Source: Bacillus sp. (in: firmicutes) (lineage in GTDB: Bacteria; Bacillota; Bacilli; Bacillales; Bacillaceae). From it: a stretch of DNA of 34,675 nucleotides. Location of the stretch: the NCBI GenBank assembly GCA_031180805.1, contig JAPSLL010000024.1:25052-59726 (forward strand), written 5' to 3'. Both the position numbers and the translations under genes were made by a program. Below the pieces are notes generated by a model, which saw nothing but the letters and a program-made list of their open reading frames with translations, was not told where the DNA came from and ran no database searches. Below are positions 1 through 7,856 of the stretch, piece by piece. Numbering within the stretch: the stretch's first letter is position 1; every line of letters begins with the position of its first letter.

Positions 1-143
1 AGGCGCTTACGCTTTTCAAAATTGTCTAGCTCCAGCGCCTAGCCCCTCGAGGTCTCAAGCCCCATAAGAATAGAAGGTAAAGAACACCTTCAATTCTTAT
101 GTGTCTTGAGCTTGTCGGGGCTAAGCAAGGCGCGTATGCTTTT
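1..143. repeat. Dispersed intergenic hairpin repeat, with the tail of a second copy upstream
   Basis: Positions 35-133 form a long imperfect palindrome. GCGCCT (35-40) pairs with AGGCGC (128-133) and AGCCCC with GGGGCT. CTCAAG pairs with CTTGAG, CATAAGAAT with ATTCTTATG, and GAAGGT with ACCTTC around a short loop. The element ends in AGGCGCGTATGCTTTTC (128-143 and one base more). Almost the same string, AGGCGCTTACGCTTTTC, starts the window at base 1, so bases 1-17 look like the 3' end of another copy placed head to tail. Elements of this look (TTGTCTAGCTCCAGCGCC...GCTTTTC) recur in intergenic regions of many Bacillus genomes, as I recall. No coding potential is seen. The function is unknown; an RNA hairpin or a miniature mobile element are both possible. 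Confidence 0.75.
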
Positions 144-170
144 CGATAAATTCTTAAATGAAATGTTGGG

Positions 171-983
171 TTGAAATTGAAGGGAAACTGGTTGGAACAA
201 GTATTAGGTAGTGAATGGAAGATAACTCCTGCTGGGGGAGCGACAGGTAATTCATATTTTGCAACAAGGGATGGACAGGAGCTTTTTTTAAAGCGAAATA
301 GTTCACCTTTTTTAGCTGTGCTTTCAGCGGAAGGGATTGTTCCAAAGCTAATTTGGACAAAGCGGATGGAAAATGGTGATGTTATTACAGCTCAACATCG
401 CTTAGTAGGGCGTGAATTAAAACCATCTGATATGAAAAGTTCAAATGTAGCTGAGCTTCTACAAAAAATTCATCATTCAAAAGAGTTATTAAATATGTTA
501 AAACGTTTAGGGAAGCAACCGCTCACTCCTAACAAAATACTTGATGAAATCCAGCAAGCAGTTGCATTTGAAAAAATAAAACAGCCTGAAATTATCCAGG
601 CAGTTGAATTACTTGAGACTCAGCTTCCCGATGTTCAATGCCAGGATCAGGTCGTTTGCCATTGTGATGTCAATCATAATAACTGGTTATTAACTGATAC
701 GAACCAGCTGTTTTTAATTGATTGGGATGGTGCAATGATTGCAGATCCTGCAATTGATATTGGAATCCTTTTATATTGGTATATTGAAGAAGCTGATTGG
801 AAGGATTGGCTGTCATCCTATGGCTTGGAGTTAAATGATCAGCTGCTTAAACGAATATATTGGTATGTGTTATTACAAGCAATAACATCGTATTTATTGT
901 ATTATGCAAAAAATAATGTCCAAGAAATGCAAAATTGGATCGAGCATATCAATGTCATTATGAGTAAAATGAACAAGAATTAA
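171..983 (+). CDS. ytmP: YtmP-like aminoglycoside/choline-kinase-fold phosphotransferase
   Basis: Predicted soluble small-molecule kinase of the APH/choline kinase fold (COG0510 type), 270 aa, substrate unknown. A Gly-rich ATP-binding segment, PAGGATGNSYF, lies at about residues 20-30. The catalytic loop HCDVNHNN (164-171) fits the HxDxxxxN motif, with Asp166 the likely base. IDWDGA (183-188) carries the metal-binding Asp. The TTG start at 171 keeps the family N-terminus (GNW...LGSEW) but has a poor ribosome binding site. A second TTG at 192 has AAGGGA six bases upstream and is an alternative. The gene starts just after the hairpin repeat, so its natural promoter may lie beyond the repeat or be replaced by it. 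It converges on ytzH with a four-base overlap of coding ends. Family assignment is firm; symbol by similarity and position. Confidence 0.85.
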   Translation: MKLKGNWLEQVLGSEWKITPAGGATGNSYFATRDGQELFLKRNSSPFLAVLSAEGIVPKLIWTKRMENGDVITAQHRLVGRELKPSDMKSSNVAELLQKIHHSKELLNMLKRLGKQPLTPNKILDEIQQAVAFEKIKQPEIIQAVELLETQLPDVQCQDQVVCHCDVNHNNWLLTDTNQLFLIDWDGAMIADPAIDIGILLYWYIEEADWKDWLSSYGLELNDQLLKRIYWYVLLQAITSYLLYYAKNNVQEMQNWIEHINVIMSKMNKN

Positions 984-1258
984 TTAAAAGTATCAATATC
1001 TTGTATCCATTGTGAAAGTTCATTCTGGTGTGATTGGATGTGTTGGTTAAGTGAAGTGGAATTTTTTCCAGACTGACTGTACGTATAAATGTTTTCGAGA
1101 ATCGCCTTTGTTTGCTGGTCCGTACTGGTGTTTGCCATTAATGACTTAACGACTCGTTCTAATTGCTCGCATTCAGCTACTGTTCCGCAGCATTCACTTT
1201 GATGCTCAGATAAAATATCTTTAATTAAATTTAATTGATCGTTGTATTGAATTGGCAT
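980..1258 (-). CDS. ytzH: YtzH-like small protein of unknown function
   Basis: A 92-aa hydrophilic, probably helical protein with no signal peptide or membrane segment. Conserved-looking stretches are HQSECCGTVAECEQLERVVK (19-38), with a Cys-Cys pair and a third Cys, and YSQSGK...QHIQSHQNELSQW near the C-terminus. The length and these strings match the YtzH family of Bacillaceae, which has no known function as far as I know. The start ATG is preceded by AAAGGATGA at suitable distance. The gene is convergent with the kinase gene and overlaps its end by four bases. No hairpin terminator separates the two, so they may share antisense 3' ends. Confidence 0.8.
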   Translation of the reverse strand: MPIQYNDQLNLIKDILSEHQSECCGTVAECEQLERVVKSLMANTSTDQQTKAILENIYTYSQSGKNSTSLNQHIQSHQNELSQWIQDIDTFN

Positions 1259-1484
1259 TAAAAAATCATCCTTTCATAATGAAGCTATTGTAAAAAATAT
1301 TCTATGTTAACTGTAGACAAGCTTATATAGATATAACATGCCAAATTAATTAGGAAATATACAGCCAGAGAATAGATGACGATCGTTTGTTATTGGGAAA
1401 TATTAAGGAATTAAGAAATAATTTATTTGTTTAGTTTTTTCATGGTCTCTTTAAGAGCAAATTTTAATTGATAGAGGTGTCTTC

Positions 1485-2129
1485 ATGCGTTTACGACATA
1501 AGCCTTGGGCAAGTGAGTTTATCGCCCAGCAATCTAAATATGCTATTGCAAATCCTGAGCAACATAAGGGGAAATGGCATGAGGTATTTGGAAATAACAA
1601 TCCTATCCATATTGAAGTTGGTACGGGGAAAGGACAATTTATCGTTGGAATGGCACAGAAAAATCCTCATATTAACTATATAGGGATCGAGCTTTTTGAC
1701 AGTGTCATTGTTGCGGCACTTCAAAAAGTAGTAGATTTACAGCTGCCGAATCTAAAGTTGTTAAATGTAAATGCAAAGAACTTAACAGAGTACTTTGCAG
1801 ACAATGAAATTGAACGGGTATATTTGAATTTTTCCGATCCATGGCCAAAATCAAAGCATAGTAAGCGCCGCCTTACGTATAAAACATTTTTGGCTTTATA
1901 TGAGAAAATTCTTGTAAAAGGCGGAGAAATCCATTTTAAAACAGATAATCAGGGACTTTTTGAATTTTCATTAATAAGCTTTTCTGAATATGGATTACAG
2001 CTGAAGTTCTTAAGTCTTGATCTTCATAATAGTGATTATGAAGGGAACATCATGACGGAATATGAAGAGAAATTTTCAAGTAAAGGTCAACGAATTTATC
2101 GAGTAGAAGCAAAATATATGAATGAATGA
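1485..2129 (+). CDS. trmB: tRNA (guanine-46-N7)-methyltransferase TrmB
   Basis: S-adenosylmethionine-dependent enzyme that makes m7G at position 46 in the variable loop of several tRNAs; acts alone in the cytoplasm in Bacillus. The 214 aa match the usual bacterial length. The SAM-binding loop is [19 protein letters not shown] (about 44-62). The family hallmark [16 protein letters not shown] follows at about 116-131, and [13 protein letters not shown] after it. The ATG start has AGAGGTG six to seven bases upstream. The gene stands alone on the plus strand, with a strong hairpin terminator right after the stop. A second open frame at 1468-1683 is a shadow of this gene. Confidence 0.96.
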   Translation: MRLRHKPWASEFIAQQSKYAIANPEQHKGKWHEVFGNNNPIHIEVGTGKGQFIVGMAQKNPHINYIGIELFDSVIVAALQKVVDLQLPNLKLLNVNAKNLTEYFADNEIERVYLNFSDPWPKSKHSKRRLTYKTFLALYEKILVKGGEIHFKTDNQGLFEFSLISFSEYGLQLKFLSLDLHNSDYEGNIMTEYEEKFSSKGQRIYRVEAKYMNE

Positions 2130-2131
2130 AG

Positions 2132-2165
2132 AGGAAATGGCATTTATGTCATTTCCTTTTTTGTT
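2132..2165 (+). terminator. Rho-independent terminator of trmB
   Basis: AGGAAATG (2132-2139) pairs with CATTTCCT (2150-2157), extended by weaker inner pairs, followed directly by a run of T. It begins two bases after the trmB stop. Confidence 0.85.
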
Positions 2166-2299
2166 TTAGTCTTAAAAGTGACATAAACTTTCTTTTTTTA
2201 TTTGAATTTTATTCTCATCGACGATAAATATCACACATCGTACGAGATGAAAAAATGACATGAAAATATGATAAAATAACATGAGGGAGGGTTGGAAAA

Positions 2300-3145
2300 A
2301 TGGAGACATTGAAAATTGGTCATACTAAAATTTCATGGTTAAACGGTGGTGTAACAAACCTTGACGGTGGGGCAATGTTTGGGGTTGTGCCGAAACCATT
2401 ATGGTCTAAAAAATATCCGGTAAACGAGTTAAACCAGATCGAACTTCGAACAGATCCTATGCTAATTCAAAAGAATGGCTTACATATTTTACTGGATAGT
2501 GGAATTGGCAATGGAAAATTGAATGAGAAGCAGTTAAAAAACTTTGGAGTTAATGAACAATCGTCAATTGATGAATCATTAATGGATTTAGGTTTAACTG
2601 TTGCTGATATTGACATTGTTATAATGACACATATGCATTTTGACCATGCATGTGGGTTAACCAAATGGAAGAATGATAAGCTTGTCTCTGTATTTCCAAA
2701 TGCGAAAATCGTTACTTCTTCGATTGAGTGGGAAGAAATGAGAAATCCTAATATACGCTCACGAAATACATACTGGAAGGAAAATTGGGAAGCAGTAGAA
2801 GAACAAGTGGAAACTTTTGAGTCTTCAACTGTTATAACCGAAGGGGTTTTCATGCATCATACAGGTGGTCATAGTGACGGTCACAGCATTGTGATTATTG
2901 AAGATGGTGGAGAGATGCTTGTCCATATGGCAGATTTAATGCCTACACATGCACATAAAAATCCATTATGGGTGTTGGCCTATGATGATTATCCGATGGA
3001 TTCCATTCAAAATAAACAAAAATGGATACAATATGGGCAAAGCCATCAAGCGTGGTTTATTTTTTATCATGATGCTTTTTATCGTGGAATAAAGTGGAAT
3101 GATGAAGGGGTTATTATTGATAAAATTGAACGAATAAGGGATTAG
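2300..3145 (+). CDS. ytnP: YtnP-like metallo-beta-lactamase-fold lactonase (quorum quenching)
   Basis: Metal-dependent hydrolase of the metallo-beta-lactamase fold, 281 aa, the same length as I recall for B. subtilis YtnP. YtnP is reported to open lactone rings, acting against acyl-homoserine lactones and Streptomyces signal molecules. The zinc motif HMHFDH is at 111-116 (HxHxDH), and a further metal His lies in [10 protein letters not shown]. An Asp in [11 protein letters not shown] is the likely bridging ligand. No signal peptide is visible, so it should be cytoplasmic. The start is supported by GGGAGGG upstream of ATG 2300. A single gene; the downstream convergent ytzB is separated by a hairpin. 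Substrate is inferred from the family. Confidence 0.88.
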   Translation: METLKIGHTKISWLNGGVTNLDGGAMFGVVPKPLWSKKYPVNELNQIELRTDPMLIQKNGLHILLDSGIGNGKLNEKQLKNFGVNEQSSIDESLMDLGLTVADIDIVIMTHMHFDHACGLTKWKNDKLVSVFPNAKIVTSSIEWEEMRNPNIRSRNTYWKENWEAVEEQVETFESSTVITEGVFMHHTGGHSDGHSIVIIEDGGEMLVHMADLMPTHAHKNPLWVLAYDDYPMDSIQNKQKWIQYGQSHQAWFIFYHDAFYRGIKWNDEGVIIDKIERIRD

Positions 3146-3155
3146 CGTGGATAAG

Positions 3156-3181
3156 GGAAGGGCATGGAAAAGTGCCCTTCC
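3156..3181. terminator. Hairpin between convergent ytnP and ytzB
   Basis: Perfect 9-bp stem GGAAGGGCA / TGCCCTTCC with an 8-base loop, lying ten bases past the ytnP stop and just before the ytzB stop on the other strand. No clear T-run on either strand, so termination strength is uncertain; it could serve both genes. Confidence 0.55.
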
Positions 3182-3189
3182 AGGTTACC

Positions 3190-3501
3190 TTATGCAATTT
3201 GTTCGACATGAATTATCGCACCTGTATTCGTATCGATAAAAGCTTCATATTGCTCACATAGATTATCAACCGTTCTAGAAATACCAGCTTTATATACCTC
3301 AAACGTTAAATGATCAGTTTCATACTTTTCTGGTATTGTATAAATCCAAGAGCCGTCGATAGGGCCCTTTTGTTTAAATGCCTTTTTCACAATGTCTAAT
3401 GCTTTTTCAGATGAAATTGGCCGCGTTTTTATGTTTTCTTTAAGGATGTAAGTTGCTGCTACACCGAGTCCTAAACCGAATAAGAAATATTTACCTTTCA
3501 A
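3190..3501 (-). CDS. ytzB: YtzB-like PepSY-domain protein
   Basis: Small membrane-anchored or exported protein with a PepSY-type domain. The N-terminus KYFLFGLGLGVAATYILK is one hydrophobic segment without a lipobox. The body (ALDIVKKAFKQKGPIDGSW...FIDTNTGAIIHVEQ) has the PepSY pattern. A longer frame opens with ATG at 3519 but lacks a ribosome binding site. Inside it, GAGGTGA lies five bases before a TTG at 3501, which gives a 103-aa protein beginning MKGKYFLF, close to the family length. I therefore chose TTG 3501. Some PepSY proteins inhibit peptidases, and ytoP, a peptidase gene, lies next door and divergent. A functional link between the two is only a guess. Confidence 0.8.
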   Translation of the reverse strand: MKGKYFLFGLGLGVAATYILKENIKTRPISSEKALDIVKKAFKQKGPIDGSWIYTIPEKYETDHLTFEVYKAGISRTVDNLCEQYEAFIDTNTGAIIHVEQIA

Positions 3502-3744
3502 GCTTGTCACCTCTTCCATGATTTAATAAGGAATATGAGAACACAGTATGTAAAGTTAATTGGCATAGAATTATGATTTGACATTCCTATCAATTCGTTC
3601 AGATAATGAATGAAGCTAGTTTTGTTGTCCGTAAGTTGAATAGGTTCCCATTCCTGCCTATTATAACATGTTTTTATTTATACCAATAAGATAGTAAACG
3701 AAATTAAAAATTGACGCATTAAGCGCTTGAAATGAGGGTGGAAA

Positions 3745-4818
3745 ATGAATAATGAAACGTTACAATTATTTAAAACTTTAACAGAAATTCCAGGAACATC
3801 CGGTAATGAACACCAGGTTCGTGCCTTTATGAGAAAGGAACTCAAGCCACTATCGGATGAAATAATTCAAGATAAATTAGGAAGTATTTTTGGTGTTCGT
3901 TATGGAAAAAAAGAGGATCCAGTTATTATGGTAGCTGGGCATATGGACGAAGTAGGATTTATGGTAACCCAAATTACAGATAACGGGATGTTACGCTTTC
4001 AGCCATTAGGTGGCTGGTGGAGTCAAGTTATGTTGGCTCAGCAAGTCCAAATTATTACGGAAAACGGCCCAGTTATTGGAGTTATAGGTTCCATTCCACC
4101 GCATCTGTTAAGTGAGGCACAGCGTAATAAGCCGATGGATATTAAAAATATGTTAATCGATATTGGTGCAGATGATAGGGAGGATGCTAAGAAAATTGGA
4201 ATCAAGCCAGGTCAACAAATTGTGCCAATAAGTCCATTTACTCCATTAGCAAATCCGAAAAAAATATTAGCAAAAGCTTGGGATAACCGATACGGATGTG
4301 GTCTCGCAATCGAATTATTAAAAGAAACGAAAAATGAAACTTTACCAAATACACTTTATTCAGGGGCAACCGTACAAGAGGAAGTAGGCTTAAGGGGAGC
4401 TCAAACAGCAGCTACAATGATAAACCCTGATATTTTCTTTGCTTTGGATGCAGGTCCTGCAAATGATATGAGCGGTGATAAAAAAGAATTTGGTCAATTA
4501 GGTAAAGGTGCGGTTTTAAGAATTTATGATCGATCTATGGTTACACACCGTGGATTAAGGGAATATATCCTTGATATGGCTGAAACTCATAATATTCCTT
4601 ATCAGTATTTTGTATCACAGGGTGGAACAGATGCGGGACGTGTTCATGTATCTAATAAAGGAGTACCATCCGCTGTTATTGGCGTGTGTGCTCGCTATAT
4701 ACATACATCTGGATCGATCATGCATGTAGATGACTATGCAGCTGCAAAAGAGTTATTAATCAAATTAGTAAAATCATGCGACTCTTCAACAGTTGCTTCT
4801 ATCAAAAATAACGCATAA
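3745..4818 (+). CDS. ytoP: M42-family metalloaminopeptidase (YtoP)
   Basis: Cytoplasmic dinuclear-metal aminopeptidase of family M42 (glutamyl aminopeptidase / FrvX-like), which trims N-terminal residues from short peptides. The metal and catalytic residues expected for M42 are visible: His and Asp in GHMDEVGFM (about 65-73), Asp in AWDNRYGCG (about 178-186), the Glu pair in QEEVGLRGA (about 210-218), Asp in ALDAGP, and a final His in [15 protein letters not shown]. The 357 aa match the family. ATG 3745 follows GAGGGTGG at short distance. Family members form large self-compartmentalised dodecamers; exact specificity cannot be read here. A hairpin overlapping the stop codon may end transcription. 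Confidence 0.92.
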   Translation: MNNETLQLFKTLTEIPGTSGNEHQVRAFMRKELKPLSDEIIQDKLGSIFGVRYGKKEDPVIMVAGHMDEVGFMVTQITDNGMLRFQPLGGWWSQVMLAQQVQIITENGPVIGVIGSIPPHLLSEAQRNKPMDIKNMLIDIGADDREDAKKIGIKPGQQIVPISPFTPLANPKKILAKAWDNRYGCGLAIELLKETKNETLPNTLYSGATVQEEVGLRGAQTAATMINPDIFFALDAGPANDMSGDKKEFGQLGKGAVLRIYDRSMVTHRGLREYILDMAETHNIPYQYFVSQGGTDAGRVHVSNKGVPSAVIGVCARYIHTSGSIMHVDDYAAAKELLIKLVKSCDSSTVASIKNNA

Positions 4819-4842
4819 GATACGTCTTATGCTTTAGCTCTT
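4813..4842 (+). terminator. Possible terminator overlapping the ytoP stop codon
   Basis: GCATAAGA (4813-4820) pairs with TCTTATGC (4825-4832) around TACG, followed by a broken T-rich tract. The ytoP TAA stop lies inside the left arm. The weak T-run makes this moderate evidence. Confidence 0.5.
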
Positions 4843-5059
4843 TTCTTAAATTGTTTTAAAGTTGATTGGAGCTAACCTGCGAAGCTTCTGATTTGATATG
4901 TGGAACAGGTGAGCTAAGGTGTTTATTGTTTATGACAAGTAGCCACACCTTAAGCCTAAGATGGTGAGAATCAACCATATGTTAATTACTTAGTTAAAAC
5001 AACAAAGTATGAGGAACAATTAGTTGAAAATGGAACTATTGCGAAAGTAGGAAAACGAA

Positions 5060-5578
5060 GTGAAAATTGCTATTGGGACGCAAAATCCAACAAAAGTAAA
5101 TGCAGTGAAAAATTCCTTTATGCCTCATATTACTGCTGAATTCTTTTCAGTAAGTGCCCCATCGAATGTATCGCCACAGCCTCTAACAGATGATGAGACA
5201 ATAGAAGGAGCTATTAACAGGGCATATAATGCTCGTGCTGCTATTCAAGCTGACATAGGCGTTGGGTTAGAAGGTGGATTAATCAAAACAAAACAAGGGT
5301 ATTTCCTTTGTAATTGGGGTGCAATTGTTGATCATAAGCTTGAACCAATAGTTGCAGGTGGAGCAAGAATTATTGTTCCTAATGAGATTGGCAAATCGGT
5401 ATTTCGTGGCAAGGAATTAGGTGATGTAATGGACGAGTATGTAAACCTACATAAGGTTAGACACAATCAAGGAGCGATTGGGATTTTTACAAATGGTTTA
5501 GTCGATCGTACGTCTATGTTTACACATCTATGCGATTTATTAATAGGTCAGTATTTATATCAGCATCAACATTCATAA
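5060..5578 (+). CDS. DUF84 / YjjX-family inosine-xanthosine triphosphatase
   Basis: Predicted house-cleaning nucleotide phosphatase related to E. coli YjjX, which hydrolyses ITP and XTP so that deaminated purines do not enter RNA or DNA. The N-terminus IAIGTQNPTKVNAVKNSF (3-20) is the typical phosphate-binding start. SAPSNVSPQPLTDDETIEGA (32-51) and GVGLEGGLI (about 67-75) are the other family blocks. The C-terminal HNQGAIGIFTNGLVDRTSMF (135-154) also fits. GTG start at 5060 follows GTAGGA at normal distance; 172 aa is usual for the family. I do not recall this gene at this place in B. subtilis. It is followed by a strong terminator, so it is probably monocistronic. Confidence 0.85.
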   Translation: MKIAIGTQNPTKVNAVKNSFMPHITAEFFSVSAPSNVSPQPLTDDETIEGAINRAYNARAAIQADIGVGLEGGLIKTKQGYFLCNWGAIVDHKLEPIVAGGARIIVPNEIGKSVFRGKELGDVMDEYVNLHKVRHNQGAIGIFTNGLVDRTSMFTHLCDLLIGQYLYQHQHS

Positions 5579-5587
5579 TGGAAATGG

Positions 5588-5614
5588 AAAAGCGACTATA
5601 TGTCGCTTTTTTTT
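5588..5614 (+). terminator. Rho-independent terminator after the DUF84 gene
   Basis: AAAGCGAC pairs with GTCGCTTT around a TATAT loop and runs into eight T residues, ten bases past the stop codon. Confidence 0.88.
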
Positions 5615-5717
5615 AGGGGAAATCTCCTTTTCAAACAGTTTTCTTGTCACAATAAAAAAATTAAGGGTATCATAAAAAGGTACTAATTTCCTAGTAAAGC
5701 TTATGAGGAGGAGAATC

Positions 5718-6215
5718 GTGAAATTATTAAAGCCGCTTATTATACTATTATTTTTGCTGCTTGCAGTCGGTTGTACTCAATCAAAGGCTGATATTAAAGA
5801 AGAATCTATAGATGAAGCAAAGCAAGCTTTTGAAACTAATGGAGAGAAGCCAAATCAAAAAACTGAGCAATTTTCTTTTTATGTACCTGAGAATTATAAG
5901 GTTGAGAAAGCGGATAAATATAATGTCATATTGGCCAAAGATACACAAAGTTATATTTTATTTGTAAATGAAAATGAAGAGGAAAATAGTCAGGTTTCAT
6001 ATGATACTTTAGTAAAGCAATATGAAAATCCATTTATATCAAAGACGTTCAAGAAAAATGACAAGCTAGGCTATTTATTTGTTCATGAACTTGATTCTAA
6101 AAAATATGAAGTAACAGTAGGAATTGGTGGAACAAAGCTAACAACTGAGACAGAGCTGAAAAACATAACAGAAGATGCTAGAAATATGATGAATATTGTT
6201 TCTTCCATTCAATAA
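5718..6215 (+). CDS. Small predicted lipoprotein, function unknown
   Basis: Starts with a short lipoprotein signal: two Lys, a hydrophobic core (LIILLFLLL) and the lipobox LAVGC, giving lipidated Cys19. It would be anchored on the outer face of the membrane. The mature part (about 147 aa) is Lys/Glu rich and mostly beta-strand-like (FSFYVPENYKVEKADKYNVI...YILFVNE). I do not recognise a named domain. An ATG at 5703 opens the frame, but its next codons are themselves the ribosome binding site (AGGAGG at 5706-5711), which sits six bases before GTG 5718; I therefore use GTG 5718 (165 aa). The gene lies before ytpP with a 116-base gap; a link to thiol chemistry is not supported, since the mature protein has only the lipid Cys. 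Confidence 0.8.
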   Translation: MKLLKPLIILLFLLLAVGCTQSKADIKEESIDEAKQAFETNGEKPNQKTEQFSFYVPENYKVEKADKYNVILAKDTQSYILFVNENEEENSQVSYDTLVKQYENPFISKTFKKNDKLGYLFVHELDSKKYEVTVGIGGTKLTTETELKNITEDARNMMNIVSSIQ

Positions 6216-6331
6216 CTTTAAAAGTTCGTTCAGTGGAAACTAAAGAGGCATTCATATACAATAAAGGTTGGATTGTCGTTTTAGTAGTTAAACAAAATAA
6301 TAAGACTTATTTATAAGCTGGAGGTATATAA

Positions 6332-6649
6332 ATGAAAACATTACAATCTATAGAAGAATATAAACAAATAATCGAAGGTGAAAACATCATTCTTATGTTT
6401 TCCGCTGATTGGTGTCCTGATTGTCGGTTTATTGAGCCGTTTTTACCAGAATTAGAACAACAAAATAGTGAATTTACATTTTATTATGTTGACCGTGATC
6501 AATTTATTGATTTATGTGCAGATTTAAATGTGTTTGGTATTCCAAGCTTTGTAGCGTTTAATAACGGAAAAGAAATAGGAAGCTTTGTTAGTAAAGACCG
6601 AAAAACACAAGAGCAAATTCAAGCATTTATTAATGACTTAAAAAACTAA
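6332..6649 (+). CDS. ytpP: Thioredoxin-like protein YtpP
   Basis: A 105-aa thioredoxin-fold protein of the cytoplasm. The active site is WCPDC (Cys28 and Cys31), which differs from the WCGPC of TrxA, so its redox potential and partners should differ. The cis-proline region VFGIPSFVAF (about 67-76) follows as expected. The start has GGAGG seven to eight bases upstream. It is followed after 36 bases by ytpQ, very likely in one transcript, as in B. subtilis. Its physiological substrate is not known to me. Confidence 0.88.
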   Translation: MKTLQSIEEYKQIIEGENIILMFSADWCPDCRFIEPFLPELEQQNSEFTFYYVDRDQFIDLCADLNVFGIPSFVAFNNGKEIGSFVSKDRKTQEQIQAFINDLKN

Positions 6650-6685
6650 CTCGATGAATTACTCTTTAGGAGAGGAGGTAGCAGC

Positions 6686-7489
6686 ATGAAAATGACATCA
6701 AAAAAGTTAGTGGAAATGATAAAAGAAAAGCTAAACCATTCTTCATTTACATTTGACTTTGATAAAGAAAAGGATAGCCTGAGAATTGTTGATGAACAGT
6801 TATCCAAAGGAGTTACTCTATCATTACCTGGAATTATCGCAAAATGGGAAACAGCCAAAGACAAAGCGATAGAAGAGGTAGTTTATTATGTTGAAGAATC
6901 CTTAAAGGCAATGAAAGTAAATCAAAATCTCGCTGGTAAGGAAAAATCAATATTTCCAGTGATCCGTTCAACATCATTTCCTGTTAAGAGTAATGAAGGT
7001 ATCCCATTATGCTTCAGTGACCATACAGCTGAAACACGTATCTATTATGCTTTAGATTTAGGGAATACGTATCGACTTATCGATGAGAAAATGATGGAGA
7101 AGGAAAATTGGACAAGAGATTATGTGAAAGAAGTATCGAGCTTTAATTTAAGATCATTAAAGACGGTTGTAAAGGAAGATCATGTTGCAGGAAATGCTTT
7201 TTATTTCCTGAATGCAAATGATGGATATGATGCAAGTAGAATTTTAAATGAAAGTCTATTACAATCTTTCAAGGAAAAAATTGAAGGGGAAATGGCTGTA
7301 GCAGTTCCACATCAGGATGTCCTTATTATTGTAGATGTTCGTAATAATACAGGCTATGATATTTTAGCTCAATTAACAATGAGCTTTTTTGCAAGTGGGA
7401 CTGTCCCGATTACCGCATTATCATTTTTATATGAAAATGCAAAATTAGAACCGATTTTTATATTAGGGAAAAATCGTTCGAAAAGCTAA
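6686..7489 (+). CDS. ytpQ: YtpQ, DUF1444 family protein
   Basis: A 267-aa soluble protein matching the DUF1444 (YtpQ) family in length and in blocks such as [26 protein letters not shown] and [13 protein letters not shown]. The family has no assigned biochemical role. No signal peptide or membrane segment. ATG 6686 follows GAGGAGGT with good spacing. It is probably co-transcribed with ytpP. In B. subtilis the next gene is ytpR (a tRNA-binding-domain protein) as I recall, but here 367 non-coding bases separate ytpQ from sftA and no ytpR is present. Confidence 0.88.
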   Translation: MKMTSKKLVEMIKEKLNHSSFTFDFDKEKDSLRIVDEQLSKGVTLSLPGIIAKWETAKDKAIEEVVYYVEESLKAMKVNQNLAGKEKSIFPVIRSTSFPVKSNEGIPLCFSDHTAETRIYYALDLGNTYRLIDEKMMEKENWTRDYVKEVSSFNLRSLKTVVKEDHVAGNAFYFLNANDGYDASRILNESLLQSFKEKIEGEMAVAVPHQDVLIIVDVRNNTGYDILAQLTMSFFASGTVPITALSFLYENAKLEPIFILGKNRSKS

Positions 7490-7549
7490 AAGAATATTTG
7501 GTATCATATCTTTGCCCATAAAGTTTGAATCTAGATCGTACAATTTAAT

Positions 7550-7628
7550 AGGTTTAATATAAAAAGAGGTACTGAGGAAAACATCCAATATTAAGACCGG
7601 ATTATTTCCCCTGTTAAACCTCTTTTTT
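7550..7628 (+). other. Alternative-pairing hairpin region after ytpQ
   Basis: The 7490-7856 gap has no gene that I can support. It holds a T-run (7621-7628) whose upstream strand TTAAACCTCTTTTTT (7614-7628) can pair in two exclusive ways. One is with AGGTTTAA (7550-7557); the other is with AAAAAGAGGTA (7561-7571), which makes a terminator-like stem with a long loop. The simplest reading is the terminator of ytpP-ytpQ. Confidence 0.4.
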
Positions 7629-7807
7629 CTTTTGAAGGATGATTCCATATTATCTTATTAATAAGTTTTATTAGGAATTGGGTATCTTATTTATTTTCGC
7701 TAGTCCAAATGAAATAGCCCTTTAAAAAAGATACAAACTTTTTTCATGATGATTTGTGAGAAATATTGCAAACACGAAGAGAATCAACTACAAATTTAAA
7801 TATTTAT

Positions 7808-7816
7808 TGATACAAT
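7808..7816 (+). promoter_or_regulatory. Candidate extended -10 promoter of sftA
   Basis: TGATACAAT (7808-7816) fits an extended -10 (TGn plus TACAAT) about 40 bases before the sftA start. No good -35 hexamer is seen at the right distance. Confidence 0.35.
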
Positions 7817-7856
7817 AGAGTATACGATATATGAATTGTTGAAAGAGTGATTAATT

